Below are positions 26,613 to 36,153 of a stretch of 64,000 bases of DNA, one piece after another (the stretch's first letter is position 1; each line of letters starts with the position of its first letter). This DNA is from Bacillota bacterium (GTDB lineage Bacteria; Bacillota; Clostridia; Lachnospirales; Lachnospiraceae). The position numbers were made by a program, and so were the translations under genes. Under the pieces are notes generated by a model. It saw nothing but the letters and a program-made list of their open reading frames with translations. It searched no databases and had not been told where the DNA came from. The stretch spans positions 62,001 to 126,000 of the forward strand of contig JAEZKU010000011.1 in NCBI GenBank assembly GCA_023436065.1, in the 5' to 3' direction.

Positions 26613-26668
26613 GTGCAAAATGTATGATTTGTTATACCAATCATACATTTCGCACAATTATTTGTCAA
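26613..26668 (-). promoter_or_regulatory. abrB-ABC promoter covered by a 17-bp inverted repeat
   Basis: TTGACA (26668-26663) and TATGAT (26645-26640) are separated by 17 bp on the minus strand. GTGCAAAATGTATGATT (26613-26629) and its near-perfect complement (26639-26655, one mismatch) span the -10 box and start site. Bound protein there would block polymerase. Confidence 0.75.
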
Positions 26669-26723
26669 CACCCGGCAAATTAATACTTTATTAGAAATAC
26701 AGAAAAACTGTTTCCTTCAGAGC

Positions 26724-28856
26724 TTACTTCTCAAAAAGATAACGATAATAGTCCTTCTTCAGTACACTTTCTGATACTGTGAATTTATTTTTCACAACCT
26801 GATTCATATTTTCGATATAGTCAGACGGCAAGGTCTCTGTGGTTAATTGCGTCGTCTTACGCGATGCAGAGTCATACATCACCTTATCTGTAATAAAGCT
26901 ACGGTTGGACAGAATCACAAGCGGCTTGGCATCCGATAAAATATCCTGCCCCATCAGCAGTCTCGAGTCATAGCTTAATCCGAACAGATTAGAAAGCGTG
27001 GGCAGGATATCCAGACTGGAGCATGGCTTATCGATCACGATATTCTCCTTCATTCCCTGACTCCATAGAATAAAATGATTCTTATAGATCTCGAAAACCG
27101 GATCGATCTCATGTCCTGCAAGCTCATCCAGATTATTTTTCTCCCAGCCATAAGGGTAATGATCCGCGCTTAGCGCGATCATCGTGCGGTCAGCAACCCC
27201 TGCCTCATTCAGCTTCGCGATCAGCTTCTCTAAAGCCATATCCAGTTCCATCTGGCAGGCAATATAGGCCTTGACCTCATTATTGTACGGAAGGTCCTCT
27301 ACCAGATGCCTGTTCTTATTCGCAATACTGTTACCGGTAAAGGTATAGTTCATATGGCCGCTGACTGTCAGATAGTATACATGGAATTGCTTCTCATCCG
27401 TATACTCATCCACAGTCGCATCCATCATCTCAAGATCGGATTCGGGCCAGCAGTCAGTTGGAAGCTCAAGACCGTTGCCTTTCGCCTTCCACAGATATCC
27501 AAGATTAGTATGGGTCTCGTTCCTCTGATAATAGGTATACGTATGGTTATGATATGCTTTGCTTTCCACACCGAGCTGATTAAATTGATGTCCCAGGGAC
27601 ATCGGCCACAGATTCTTCCGCCCCAGATACATGCTTCTGGTCCCGGAGGGTATCATCCCTGTCATAGCAACAAATTCACCATCACTGGTACTGGTCTGCC
27701 AAAGTGCGGTATAGAATTGGTTAAATACAAAGCCTTCCCGGACCATACGGTAAAGCGTAGGAGTCTTCTCCTTGCTGATCGCGTAGGGTGAAAAGCCCTC
27801 CGCTGTGATCATGATCAGATTATAGTCCTTGAACATACCGGTATATTTGTTTTTATTCGTAGGTGGAACAGTCGCAAAATACCTGTGGAGTGTTTGTATT
27901 GTCTTGTCCTTTTCCTGATCCGCCAGAGCATCGAAGTTAATATCCATAATATTGGGTGAAGTATCAATGGGAACGGGAGTGGGTGATACGGTCGCAATAG
28001 GTGTTTTTTTATTCTTAGTGGCTTGTTCAATTTCTGCGGCTTGAGCCTTAGCAGATGCATTCACCGGAAATGGTGAAGGTGTGAGCTTGGATCCGGCGCT
28101 GTTCTCCGGAACGACATTCTGGGTTCCGGTAAGAAGCAGCTCCTCCTTTGAGAACAGACCTTTGATGTCCAGTCTTAACATCGTCGCTATCCCAAGCTGT
28201 TGACCGCATAGTTCCGGTACACCGGTATTGAAATACAGATCATAGGGAGAATAATCCGCTTTCCCAAAAATCAGAAGTGCCAATAATGCCAGAGCATGAA
28301 AAACCACGCTTCCACCCAGCAGTACCGCCTGCGTTTTTATTGATCTTCTGTTACTGTCAATCCGTTGGAGCAGGATGATAGCCAGAATAACCAAAGGCAG
28401 AAAGAGACTGATCAGTCCTCCGAGATTCGACCAGATGGCCTTGAAAGCATCGTAATAAAAATTGGTGATGGCATCCTGAGCCAATCCAAGGGAGCGGAAG
28501 GAGAAATACATCTTAAAAACATAATAATAGACAAGTTGAACCTGATATCCCAGGCAGACCAAAAATGTTAATATCAAAAGCAGTATCCGGTTGATCTTCC
28601 TACCAAAAAAGCCCATGATTGATGTTAAAATACAACCGAAGGGTATGGCAAATAAAAGAGGATAGATGATCTTACCATCCATACTCCGGTAGATCAGAAT
28701 ATGAACCACCAGTTCAAGATAGATGATTGTTCCGATGAAAAAAAGTAAGGGCATCAACAGATTCCTAAGGTATATCTTTTCCTGATCCTTACCTGCAACT
28801 TCAATCACTTCGGATGGTTTACCCCCATCCTCATGCTTTTGCTCTTCCTGCATCAT
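26724..28856 (-). CDS. LtaS-like sulfatase-fold membrane enzyme
   Basis: A 710-aa protein: five N-terminal membrane segments (~35-200), a Pro/Thr/Ala-rich linker (~250-300), then an extracellular alkaline-phosphatase-fold domain. Active-site candidates are Glu in IMITAEGFS, Thr in QTSTSDGEF (equivalent to the LtaS nucleophile in KTSDSEF), His in VSGHMNY and Asp-His in SADHYPYGW. LtaS proteins polymerise glycerol-phosphate from phosphatidylglycerol. Whether this one makes lipoteichoic acid or modifies another glycan is open. It follows the peptidase-like gene by 8 nt. Confidence 0.88.
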   Translation of the reverse strand: MMQEEQKHEDGGKPSEVIEVAGKDQEKIYLRNLLMPLLFFIGTIIYLELVVHILIYRSMDGKIIYPLLFAIPFGCILTSIMGFFGRKINRILLLILTFLVCLGYQVQLVYYYVFKMYFSFRSLGLAQDAITNFYYDAFKAIWSNLGGLISLFLPLVILAIILLQRIDSNRRSIKTQAVLLGGSVVFHALALLALLIFGKADYSPYDLYFNTGVPELCGQQLGIATMLRLDIKGLFSKEELLLTGTQNVVPENSAGSKLTPSPFPVNASAKAQAAEIEQATKNKKTPIATVSPTPVPIDTSPNIMDINFDALADQEKDKTIQTLHRYFATVPPTNKNKYTGMFKDYNLIMITAEGFSPYAISKEKTPTLYRMVREGFVFNQFYTALWQTSTSDGEFVAMTGMIPSGTRSMYLGRKNLWPMSLGHQFNQLGVESKAYHNHTYTYYQRNETHTNLGYLWKAKGNGLELPTDCWPESDLEMMDATVDEYTDEKQFHVYYLTVSGHMNYTFTGNSIANKNRHLVEDLPYNNEVKAYIACQMELDMALEKLIAKLNEAGVADRTMIALSADHYPYGWEKNNLDELAGHEIDPVFEIYKNHFILWSQGMKENIVIDKPCSSLDILPTLSNLFGLSYDSRLLMGQDILSDAKPLVILSNRSFITDKVMYDSASRKTTQLTTETLPSDYIENMNQVVKNKFTVSESVLKKDYYRYLFEK

Positions 28857-28864
28857 TTCTTCCT

Positions 28865-29893
28865 TTACCTTCTTTCAAAAGTAATACTGCCTTTCCCCCC
28901 ACAGCTTCTGATCTCTGCTATCGCACCGTTCATGATTGTCATCTGCGGCGATTTATGTCCGATATCCGCATCGAGTATCACCGGCAAATGCAGTTCCTCA
29001 AGTCCGATCTGAATTGCTTCCGTATAGGTGATGCCGTTCTGTTCCGCAAAGATTGCCGGTCTACCAAAGATAAAGCCTGCTGCATGCTGGAACCATCCGG
29101 CTTCCTTCAGCTGCCAGAGTCCGCGAATCAGTTCAGAGCTGTCCAGACTGTAGCTTTCTAAAAACCAGAGTATTTTATCCTCCTGATACCTGTGAACGAA
29201 TTGACTCACCTGATCAAATCTTGTTCCCACCAGATTAAGGCATACATCCAGATTACCTCCAAGCATTCGCCCGCTCATGACAAGCTCTTCTTCTGTAATC
29301 CTGCCTTCCAGCGTGAAATTGATCCATTTCACAGGGGTATCAGTATCAAATTCCTCCAGTCCTGTGATCCTGGGTCTATACCCATCCTGATAGAAATCAA
29401 AGCTGTGCTGGACCGGATTTTCTCCCTCAATGATTCTTATATTTTCATAAAGCGAACTATGCCAGTTTTTCATGCCGAAGGAACTGAAATTATTCGCATA
29501 AAGTGTTGCGATGTCCAAATTAGTCGTAACGGTAAAGTTAAGACAGGTGATATCGGAAAATCCCTGAAGCCACTTCGGGTTCCTCTTAATCACATCCAGG
29601 TCCAGCTCGGATAACATCTGCATCAGGAAGTCTCCGCCGGATGCTGCGATGACAGCTCGAACCTCAGGGTTAAGGAAGAGTTCCGTCAACTCTTTCGCAC
29701 GAACCTTACCGCTTGCACTTGCTCCTCTTTCATCCGATCTGACATGCTCCGTCAGTATCACGGGATATCCCAATTCCTGAAAATGCTTTACACCACTTTC
29801 CAACCGGGCCTGATCCGGGTTGGAGCTCAAACCGGCAGAAGGTGCCGATACACCAATTTTATAACCTTTTTTCAAGCTTTTTGGATAAAACAT
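28865..29893 (-). CDS. S66 (LD-carboxypeptidase/MccF) family protein
   Basis: A 342-aa cytoplasmic protein with the S66 fold: an N-terminal KKGYKIGVSAPSAG, the WLQGFSDITCLNF motif, a Glu region LWFLESYSLDS, and the His in ILDADIGHKSPQMT. The nucleophile elbow, usually GG-x-x-Ser, reads SGGDFLMQML, so Leu occupies the expected Ser position. It may be a divergent or inactive member. It is immediately upstream of the LtaS-like gene, which suggests an envelope role. Confidence 0.85.
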   Translation of the reverse strand: MFYPKSLKKGYKIGVSAPSAGLSSNPDQARLESGVKHFQELGYPVILTEHVRSDERGASASGKVRAKELTELFLNPEVRAVIAASGGDFLMQMLSELDLDVIKRNPKWLQGFSDITCLNFTVTTNLDIATLYANNFSSFGMKNWHSSLYENIRIIEGENPVQHSFDFYQDGYRPRITGLEEFDTDTPVKWINFTLEGRITEEELVMSGRMLGGNLDVCLNLVGTRFDQVSQFVHRYQEDKILWFLESYSLDSSELIRGLWQLKEAGWFQHAAGFIFGRPAIFAEQNGITYTEAIQIGLEELHLPVILDADIGHKSPQMTIMNGAIAEIRSCGGKGSITFERR

Positions 29894-29972
29894 AACCTAC
29901 CTCCATCTTCTGTCCTTCCTTTCTAGTATATCATTTAAGGAAATTTTCATCAATTAAAATCCAGTTATAGGA

Positions 29973-30014
29973 AAGGGCTGACGCAGAAAATAATTACTTT
30001 TTGCATCAGCCCTT
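29973..30014. terminator. Terminator of copA-copZ-csoR
   Basis: AAGGGCTGACGCA (29973-29985) pairs with TGCATCAGCCCTT (30002-30014) with one mismatch. It lies 25-65 nt after the csoR stop on the minus strand. Confidence 0.7.
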
Positions 30015-30037
30015 ATCCTTTTTCATATAGTGATCGA

Positions 30038-30301
30038 TTACTTTGTCAGCTTATCCACAATACTTCTGATTTCTGTCAATTTCTCCTCAGTTTCACCACT
30101 GTCTATTGCTTCCTTCACACACATGTCGATATGCGCATGCAGCACTTCCCTGTTTGCTTTGTGTAGTAATGCTTCGGTTGCAATAATTTGATTGGAGATA
30201 TCGATGCAATACCGATCTTCCTCAATCATCTTCAAAATTCCGTCAATCTGTCCCCTGGCTGTCCGAAGAAGTCTGCTTACCTTTTCCCTATCTGCTTTCA
30301 C
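30038..30301 (-). CDS. csoR: CsoR-family copper-sensing repressor
   Basis: An 87-aa all-helical protein of the CsoR/RcnR family. The Cys-His-Cys copper ligands are recognisable: Cys in DRYCIDISNQI (~32), His and Cys in HAHIDMCV (~57-61). Cu(I) binding releases it from DNA. It is the last gene of the copper operon, whose promoter has a C/G-tract operator. Confidence 0.93.
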   Translation of the reverse strand: MKADREKVSRLLRTARGQIDGILKMIEEDRYCIDISNQIIATEALLHKANREVLHAHIDMCVKEAIDSGETEEKLTEIRSIVDKLTK

Positions 30302-30341
30302 TTGATACCGCCTTCCTTATCATCTGATATAAGACTCCTTA

Positions 30342-30569
30342 TTATGAAAACAGTCCCTTTTTCTCTGAGATGGAAACCACCTCATAGCCGGCTTCCGTAA
30401 CAGCACCCTTGAGTGTCTCATCAGAAACCTCTGACTTTAGGTTTACCACAGCCCTGTTTTTCTTTAGCTCAACCTTTGCTTCAACACCTGCGATCGCATT
30501 TAATGCATTCTCGACTCTTGCCTGGCAGTGCCCGCAACTCATACCGTTAATTTCAATTACTTTCTTCAT
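30342..30569 (-). CDS. copZ: Copper chaperone (HMA domain)
   Basis: A 75-aa ferredoxin-like heavy-metal-associated domain with GMSCGHC (~9-15) binding Cu(I). It carries copper to CopA or CsoR. It sits between copA and csoR with short gaps, which supports the copper assignment over other metals. Confidence 0.93.
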   Translation of the reverse strand: MKKVIEINGMSCGHCQARVENALNAIAGVEAKVELKKNRAVVNLKSEVSDETLKGAVTEAGYEVVSISEKKGLFS

Positions 30570-30666
30570 TTTAATCTCTCCTATTCTTTGAATTGACTTA
30601 ATATAAAACTTGAAATTGTTATAATAACTTTATGTTAATATAAATAATAACCGAATATTCTGTTCC

Positions 30667-32952
30667 TTATGGACGGAAGAACTTAAGCCGGAGTGCATTG
30701 GTTACCACAAAAACAGAGCTTAAGCTCATGGCAGCTGCACCGAACATCGGATTTAGTTTCCAACCGAAGACCAGATAGAAGGCTCCTGCTGCCAATGGAA
30801 TTCCCAGTGTATTATAAAAGAATGCCCAGAACAAATTCTCCTTGATGTTACGAAGGGTTGCCCTGCTCAATCTGATTGCTGTTACTACTTCGGTAAGGCT
30901 GCTCTTCATTAATATGACATCCGCAGCTTCCATTGCCACATCGGTTCCTGCACCAATTGCAATCCCGACATCAGCCCTGGCAAGAGCCGGGGCATCATTG
31001 ATTCCATCCCCAACCATGGCAACCTGTTGTCCTTTCTCCTGCAGTTCTCTGATTTTCTTCTCCTTGTCTTGCGGCAATACCTCTGCAATTGTCCGGTCTA
31101 AATCCAAATCCTTACTGATTGCAGAAGCGGCAGCCCGGTTATCACCCGTCAGCATGATTACCTCAATTCCCATTTGTTTCAATTCAGATATTGCTGTCTT
31201 ACTGGTGGGTTTGATCGTATCTGCCACAGCGATCACGCCAAGAAGCTCCTTCTCTGAAGCGAAGAACATCGGTGTCCTTCCTTGCAGTGCGAGCTGTTCA
31301 GCTTCCTTTATAAGTGCTGCTGTTTCTTCATACCATGCGCCCTCAGAAATCCCTATATCCTTAAGATAGCTTAAGTTTCCTGCAAAGTAACGCTCACCAC
31401 CAAGCACCGCGGTGATTCCTTTTCCGGGTACTGCTCTGAAATCCACAGTATCACTGATCGCAACTCCCTCCTCCATAGCCTTCGTTACGATAGCCCCTGA
31501 CAGCGGATGTTCTGAAGGCTTCTCCATCGAGGCCGCAATTGTAAGTAATTCCTCCTCGGATTTGCTTTTTATGGTCAGGATATCCGTAACTCTTGGCTTC
31601 CCCTCTGTGATCGTTCCGGTCTTATCCAAAACCACTATATCAGTTTTATGGAGCAGCTGCAGTGCCTGGGCTGATTTAAATAAAATCCCACATCCTGCAC
31701 CTTTACCGGTGCCTACCATAATCGCTACCGGAGTGGCAAGACCGAGTGCACAGGGACAGGAAATCACAAGCACAGCAATTCCGATAGAAAGAGCAAACTC
31801 AAAGGATTGCCCAAACACAAGCCATAGGATGGAGGCTGCAATTGCTATCAGAAGAACCACAGGAACAAATACACCGCTGATCCGATCCGCCAGCTTGGCA
31901 ATGGGAGCCTTGGAGGATCCAGCCTCCTCGACCAAACGGATAATCTGGGATAGTGTAGTGTCTTCTCCTACCTTTTCTGCGCGGAACCGGATATAGCCGG
32001 TCTTGTTCATTGTCGCAGCGATGATTTTATCTCCTGCTTTCTTTTCTACAGGGATACTCTCACCGGTTATCGCAGACTGATCAACGGCTGTACTTCCTTC
32101 GAGGATCACACCGTCAACCGGTATACTCTGCCCCGGCCTTACGCATAGAATGTCTCCGATGACAACCTCCTCGGCAGGTATCTCCGTCTCTATGTCGTTA
32201 CGCAGCACGATTGCAGTTTTCGGAGCAAGATCCATCAGCATGTTGATCGCTTCCGAGGTCTTGCCCTTGGATCTCGTTTCAAGATATTTTCCAAGGGTAA
32301 TCAAAGTCAGTATCGTGCCCGCAGATTCAAAGTACAAATCATGGAGATAAATCATCACAATATCCATATCCATATGCCCTAGACCATATCCGATCCGATA
32401 GAGTGCAAATATACCATAAACCACCGCTGCAGCCGAACCGACAGCAATCAGGGAATCCATATTCGGTGCCCTGTGCCATAAGGTCTTAAATCCCACCTGA
32501 TAATATTTCCTGTTCACATATACAATCGGCAGTGTGAGGAGTAGCTGAGTCATAGCATATATGATCGCATTCCCCTCACCGTCCATCATCCTTGGAAGCG
32601 GCAGCCTAAGCATACGTCCCATCGACAGATATAACAGCGGGATCAGAAAAATGGCTGAGCACAGTAATCTTGACTTCAGCTCCTTCTGCTCCTCTATCAG
32701 AGGATTGGAAGGATTGGTTTTCACCTTAGCTGAGGTCTCCTCCACAGCATCCTTAGCACTGTAACCTGCTTTTTCCACAGCCCTGATAATCATAGTATGA
32801 TCAAGTACAGCTTCGTCATATTCCACATTCATGCCACCGGTAAGCAAATTTACATTTACAGAATAAACTCCCCCCAACCTACCGACACTTTTTTCTATAT
32901 TTGCCTGGCAGGCAGAGCAAGTCATGCCCGTTACCTGAAATTTCTTATCCAT
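30667..32952 (-). CDS. copA: Copper-exporting P1B-type ATPase
   Basis: About 761 aa. It has one N-terminal HMA domain (GMTCSAC), membrane segments with the CPC motif in VISCPCALGLATP, TGES in the actuator domain, DKTGTITEG with the phosphorylated Asp, SEHPLSGAI, and GDGINDAPAL. It pumps Cu(I) out of the cytoplasm. The frame runs 29 codons further up to 33039 without homology. The ATG at 32952 has GGAAGGAG upstream and begins MDKKFQVTGM, the natural N-terminus. It heads copA-copZ-csoR. Confidence 0.96.
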   Translation of the reverse strand: MDKKFQVTGMTCSACQANIEKSVGRLGGVYSVNVNLLTGGMNVEYDEAVLDHTMIIRAVEKAGYSAKDAVEETSAKVKTNPSNPLIEEQKELKSRLLCSAIFLIPLLYLSMGRMLRLPLPRMMDGEGNAIIYAMTQLLLTLPIVYVNRKYYQVGFKTLWHRAPNMDSLIAVGSAAAVVYGIFALYRIGYGLGHMDMDIVMIYLHDLYFESAGTILTLITLGKYLETRSKGKTSEAINMLMDLAPKTAIVLRNDIETEIPAEEVVIGDILCVRPGQSIPVDGVILEGSTAVDQSAITGESIPVEKKAGDKIIAATMNKTGYIRFRAEKVGEDTTLSQIIRLVEEAGSSKAPIAKLADRISGVFVPVVLLIAIAASILWLVFGQSFEFALSIGIAVLVISCPCALGLATPVAIMVGTGKGAGCGILFKSAQALQLLHKTDIVVLDKTGTITEGKPRVTDILTIKSKSEEELLTIAASMEKPSEHPLSGAIVTKAMEEGVAISDTVDFRAVPGKGITAVLGGERYFAGNLSYLKDIGISEGAWYEETAALIKEAEQLALQGRTPMFFASEKELLGVIAVADTIKPTSKTAISELKQMGIEVIMLTGDNRAAASAISKDLDLDRTIAEVLPQDKEKKIRELQEKGQQVAMVGDGINDAPALARADVGIAIGAGTDVAMEAADVILMKSSLTEVVTAIRLSRATLRNIKENLFWAFFYNTLGIPLAAGAFYLVFGWKLNPMFGAAAMSLSSVFVVTNALRLKFFRP

Positions 32953-32987
32953 CCTTCTACTCCTTCCTACAATACAACAACCATCCC

Positions 32988-33039
32988 CCTCCCCCTGGGG
33001 GGGTATATATAGCATACACTTGCTCTTTTTAAAAGTCAA
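32988..33039 (-). promoter_or_regulatory. copA promoter with CsoR-type operator
   Basis: On the minus strand TTGACT (33039-33034) and TATGCT (33016-33011) are 17 bp apart. Directly downstream lies ATATACCCCCCCAGGGGG (within 32992-33009), the AT-flanked C/G-tract dyad typical of CsoR operators. Copper would relieve repression. Confidence 0.8.
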
Positions 33040-33118
33040 CTGTTATTTTTTCATTTTTCCTAATAAAACCAGAACCTTGTTGGATTTACAAAACAGTAAC
33101 AAAAATTAATCAATATTA

Positions 33119-33148
33119 TTGACTTTCTATCAATACTTGATATATAAT
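33119..33148 (+). promoter_or_regulatory. Promoter of the ABC importer operon
   Basis: TTGACT at 33119-33124 and TATAAT at 33143-33148 are separated by 18 bp. A TAGGAGG ribosome site precedes the start at 33212. No riboswitch was recognised in the short leader. Confidence 0.7.
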
Positions 33149-33211
33149 TCTGATATCGCTTTAACACTATGAAGTGATAAATTCAAGAATTTTATATAGG
33201 AGGATTATACT

Positions 33212-34204
33212 ATGAAAAAAGTGATTTCGATCGTTCTGTCCATGGCCATGGTACTCAGCCTTGCCGCCTGCGGCAGTTCCGGTAACGAAACCAAAAAAGA
33301 GGGTTCCGCTGCTGATACTAAAACTACATATAAGGTTGGTATCGTCCAACTGGTACAGCATGAAGCTCTTGATGCAGCTACAAAGGGATTTCGCGATGCA
33401 TTGAGCGAGAAGCTGGGAGATCAGGTTGTATTCGACGAGCAAAATGCTTCTGGAGACTCTGCTACCTGCGCTACCATCAGCAATCAGTTTGTATCCAGTC
33501 AGTATGACTTAATTATGGCAAACGCCACTCCCGCACTTCAGGCAGCCGTATCCGCAACCAATACAATCCCGGTTCTCGGTACTTCCATTACGGATTATGC
33601 CACAGCACTGGACATCGATAATTGGAGCGGCGTGACCGGTTCCAATGTTTCCGGTACCTCCGATCTTGCACCACTTGATCAGCAGGCTAACATGATTAAA
33701 GAGTTATTCCCGAATGCGAAAAACATCGGTATTCTTTACTGCTCTGCAGAAGCGAACTCCAAGTATCAGTCAAATGTGATTACCGGTTATCTTACAGATA
33801 TGGGTTATACCTGTACTGAATATACCTTTGCAGACTCTAACGATGTTGCTTCTGTAGCACAGAGCGCATGCCAGGGCAGCGATGTCATCTACATCCCCAC
33901 AGACAATACAGCTGCTTCTTGTGCTGAAGCAATCAATAATGTTACCGAACCTGCCGGAGTTCCTGTTGTCGCAGGAGAAGAAGGCATCTGTAAGGGTTGC
34001 GGTGTCGCTACCCTCTCCATCAGCTATTACGATATCGGATACTCCACCGGTCAGATGGCATATGAAGTCCTGGTCAACGGTGCTGATATAACTAAGATGG
34101 AAGTTCAATATGCTCCAAAGGTAACCTATAAATATATGTCTGACCGTGCTGCTAAGCTGGGTGTCACAATTCCTGACAACTACGAAGCAATCACGGTAGA
34201 ATAA
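33212..34204 (+). CDS. ABC transporter substrate-binding lipoprotein (TrpX/PF04392-like)
   Basis: A 330-aa lipoprotein (signal to ~20, lipobox SLAACG). It resembles the ABC_sub_bind family: KVGIVQLVQHEALDAATKGF at the N-terminus, then NIGILYCSAEANS and DVIYIPTDNTAAS in a periplasmic-binding-protein type I fold. Relatives are reported for aromatic amino acids and purine-like ligands, so the ligand is not assigned. It is first in a three-gene operon. Confidence 0.88.
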   Translation: MKKVISIVLSMAMVLSLAACGSSGNETKKEGSAADTKTTYKVGIVQLVQHEALDAATKGFRDALSEKLGDQVVFDEQNASGDSATCATISNQFVSSQYDLIMANATPALQAAVSATNTIPVLGTSITDYATALDIDNWSGVTGSNVSGTSDLAPLDQQANMIKELFPNAKNIGILYCSAEANSKYQSNVITGYLTDMGYTCTEYTFADSNDVASVAQSACQGSDVIYIPTDNTAASCAEAINNVTEPAGVPVVAGEEGICKGCGVATLSISYYDIGYSTGQMAYEVLVNGADITKMEVQYAPKVTYKYMSDRAAKLGVTIPDNYEAITVE

Positions 34205-34225
34205 TCCGTTTTTAGGAGGAATGTT

Positions 34226-35194
34226 ATGAGTTTCATCTCCCTCAATCCACTTTATCTGCTGAGTGCACTCCCCGGCTCAGTAGCGCAAGGATTAATCTGG
34301 GGAATCATGGCGTTAGGTGTCTATATTACCTTCCGTCTTTTAAATTTTGCAGATCTTACTGTTGACGGTTCCTTTGCAACCGGTGGTGCTGTTACGGTCA
34401 TGCTGGTTGTTGCGGGCGTTCCTGTCCCGGTGGCTCTGCTTGTTGCAGTCCTGGCCGGACTTGCAGCCGGTTTAATCACCGGAATGTTACACACTGCCCT
34501 TGGCATTCCTCCGATTCTGGCAGGTATCCTAACCCAGATTGCTTTGTATTCCGTCAATCTGCATATCATGGATATGTCTGCGAATCAGCCTGTTAATGCA
34601 CAGAAATACCGACTGCTGGTCTCTCTGAAGGAAATACCGAAGGCTATTACAGTCGGAACCCTATTTGTAATCGTGATCATCGCAATTCTTTATTGGTACT
34701 TTGGTACAGAGCAGGGTTGTTCCATTCGGGCAACCGGTTGTAATCCTGCCATGAGCAAAGCCAATGGTATTAATATTGATTTTACCAAAGTACTTGCTCT
34801 TTCTCTCTCGAACGGTATCGTCTGCCTTGCAGGCGGTCTGATGGCACAGTATCAGGGCTTTGCCGATATTAATATGGGACGTGGTTCCATCGTAATCGGC
34901 TTAGCAGCGGTAATCATCGGTGAAGTATTCGGAGATGCTTTATTCAGAAGTCATATGAACTTTGCGATCCGCATGACCTTTGTCGTCCTTGGCGGAGTGA
35001 TTTATTACATCGTGGTTACCATCGTACTATGGTTAAAGTTAAATCCCAACGATTTAAAGCTTTTTACGGCAATCATCGTAGCAATCTTCCTTGCAGTACC
35101 TTATCTGCAGGGAAAAAGAATAAGCTCCTTTAAGCGTACCGCGAGAATATCTGAAGCCTCGCTGAAGGTAAAGAATGATAAGGAGGCTCAGTAA
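34226..35194 (+). CDS. ABC transporter permease, branched-chain/simple-sugar type
   Basis: A 322-aa membrane protein with about nine hydrophobic segments and the motif LRATG-like SIRATGCNPAMSKANGI (~168-184), a coupling region typical of LivH-type permeases. It lies between the binding protein and the ATPase, 21 nt after the former. Confidence 0.9.
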   Translation: MSFISLNPLYLLSALPGSVAQGLIWGIMALGVYITFRLLNFADLTVDGSFATGGAVTVMLVVAGVPVPVALLVAVLAGLAAGLITGMLHTALGIPPILAGILTQIALYSVNLHIMDMSANQPVNAQKYRLLVSLKEIPKAITVGTLFVIVIIAILYWYFGTEQGCSIRATGCNPAMSKANGINIDFTKVLALSLSNGIVCLAGGLMAQYQGFADINMGRGSIVIGLAAVIIGEVFGDALFRSHMNFAIRMTFVVLGGVIYYIVVTIVLWLKLNPNDLKLFTAIIVAIFLAVPYLQGKRISSFKRTARISEASLKVKNDKEAQ

Positions 35195-35195
35195 C

Positions 35196-35990
35196 ATGCT
35201 TGATATTATTGATGTTCATAAGACCTTTAATCCCGGAACCATTAATGAAAAGGTGGCGCTGGATGGGGTTAATCTTCATATTGATACCGGAGATTTCTGT
35301 ACTGTCATCGGTGGTAATGGTGCGGGTAAGTCAACCATGCTGAATGCAGTTGCCGGAGTATGGCCTGTGGACCAGGGCGCGATCGTGCTGGAAGGCCAGA
35401 ATATCACCGGGATTCCCGAACACAAAAGAGCTGCTTTTCTGGGTCGTGTATTTCAGGATCCGATGACCGGTACCGCTGCTACCCTTGAGATTGAGGAGAA
35501 TCTGGCATTGGCTGCCCGTAGAGGCAAACGCCGTACCTTGGGCTGGAGTATTACCAGACAAGAGAAAGAAAAATACCGTGAACTGCTTAAACTTCTGGAT
35601 CTTGGACTGGAAGACCGTCTGACCTCAAAGGTCGGTCTGTTGTCAGGAGGCCAGCGTCAGGCTCTCACACTGCTGATGGCTACGCTTCAACAGCCGAAGC
35701 TCCTGCTCTTAGATGAGCATACCGCAGCCTTGGATCCTAAGACTGCAGAGAAGGTACTTCGTATTACCGATCAGATCATCGCGGAGAATCATCTGACCAC
35801 ACTGATGATTACCCATAATATGAAGGACGCCATCGCACACGGCAACCGTCTGATTATGATGCATGAAGGTAAGGTAATCCTAAATATCAGCGGCGAGGAG
35901 AAGAAAAAGCTTACCATTGCCGATCTGATGCATCAGTTCGAGGTGGTATCCGGCGAAGAGTTTGCCAACGATAAAGCAATCCTGGCATAA
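35196..35990 (+). CDS. ABC transporter ATP-binding protein of the importer
   Basis: About 264 aa with Walker A GGNGAGKSTM (~38-47), signature LLSGGQRQALTLLM, Walker B LLLLDEHTAALDP (His replaces the usual Pro after the catalytic Glu, as in this subfamily) and a switch His in MITHNMKD. The ATG at 35196 has AAGGAGG upstream and fits better than the earlier start at 35175. It completes the importer. Confidence 0.92.
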   Translation: MLDIIDVHKTFNPGTINEKVALDGVNLHIDTGDFCTVIGGNGAGKSTMLNAVAGVWPVDQGAIVLEGQNITGIPEHKRAAFLGRVFQDPMTGTAATLEIEENLALAARRGKRRTLGWSITRQEKEKYRELLKLLDLGLEDRLTSKVGLLSGGQRQALTLLMATLQQPKLLLLDEHTAALDPKTAEKVLRITDQIIAENHLTTLMITHNMKDAIAHGNRLIMMHEGKVILNISGEEKKKLTIADLMHQFEVVSGEEFANDKAILA

Positions 35991-36050
35991 TCTACTCCTG
36001 ATCTATACAGCGAAAGCAACTAAGTTAGACCAGAAAATGAATAATAAACA

Positions 36051-36118
36051 AAAGGACCGGTAATCCAGACCTGACAATGAGCTTATAAGCCTGTCAGGTG
36101 AGGAATACTGGTCCTTTT
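36051..36118. terminator. Bidirectional terminator between the importer and the serine hydrolase
   Basis: AAAGGACCGGTA (36051-36062) pairs with TACTGGTCCTTT (36107-36118, one mismatch), with an inner CCTGACA/TGTCAGG stem. T-runs flank both ends, serving the two convergent genes. Confidence 0.85.
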
Positions 36119-36153
36119 ATTATATCGGTATTTTTATAAGTGTATGTGAAATC

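Noticed and set aside
30038..33039. copA-copZ-csoR as a novel metal system
   Set aside because: All three genes and the operator match the standard copper efflux arrangement.
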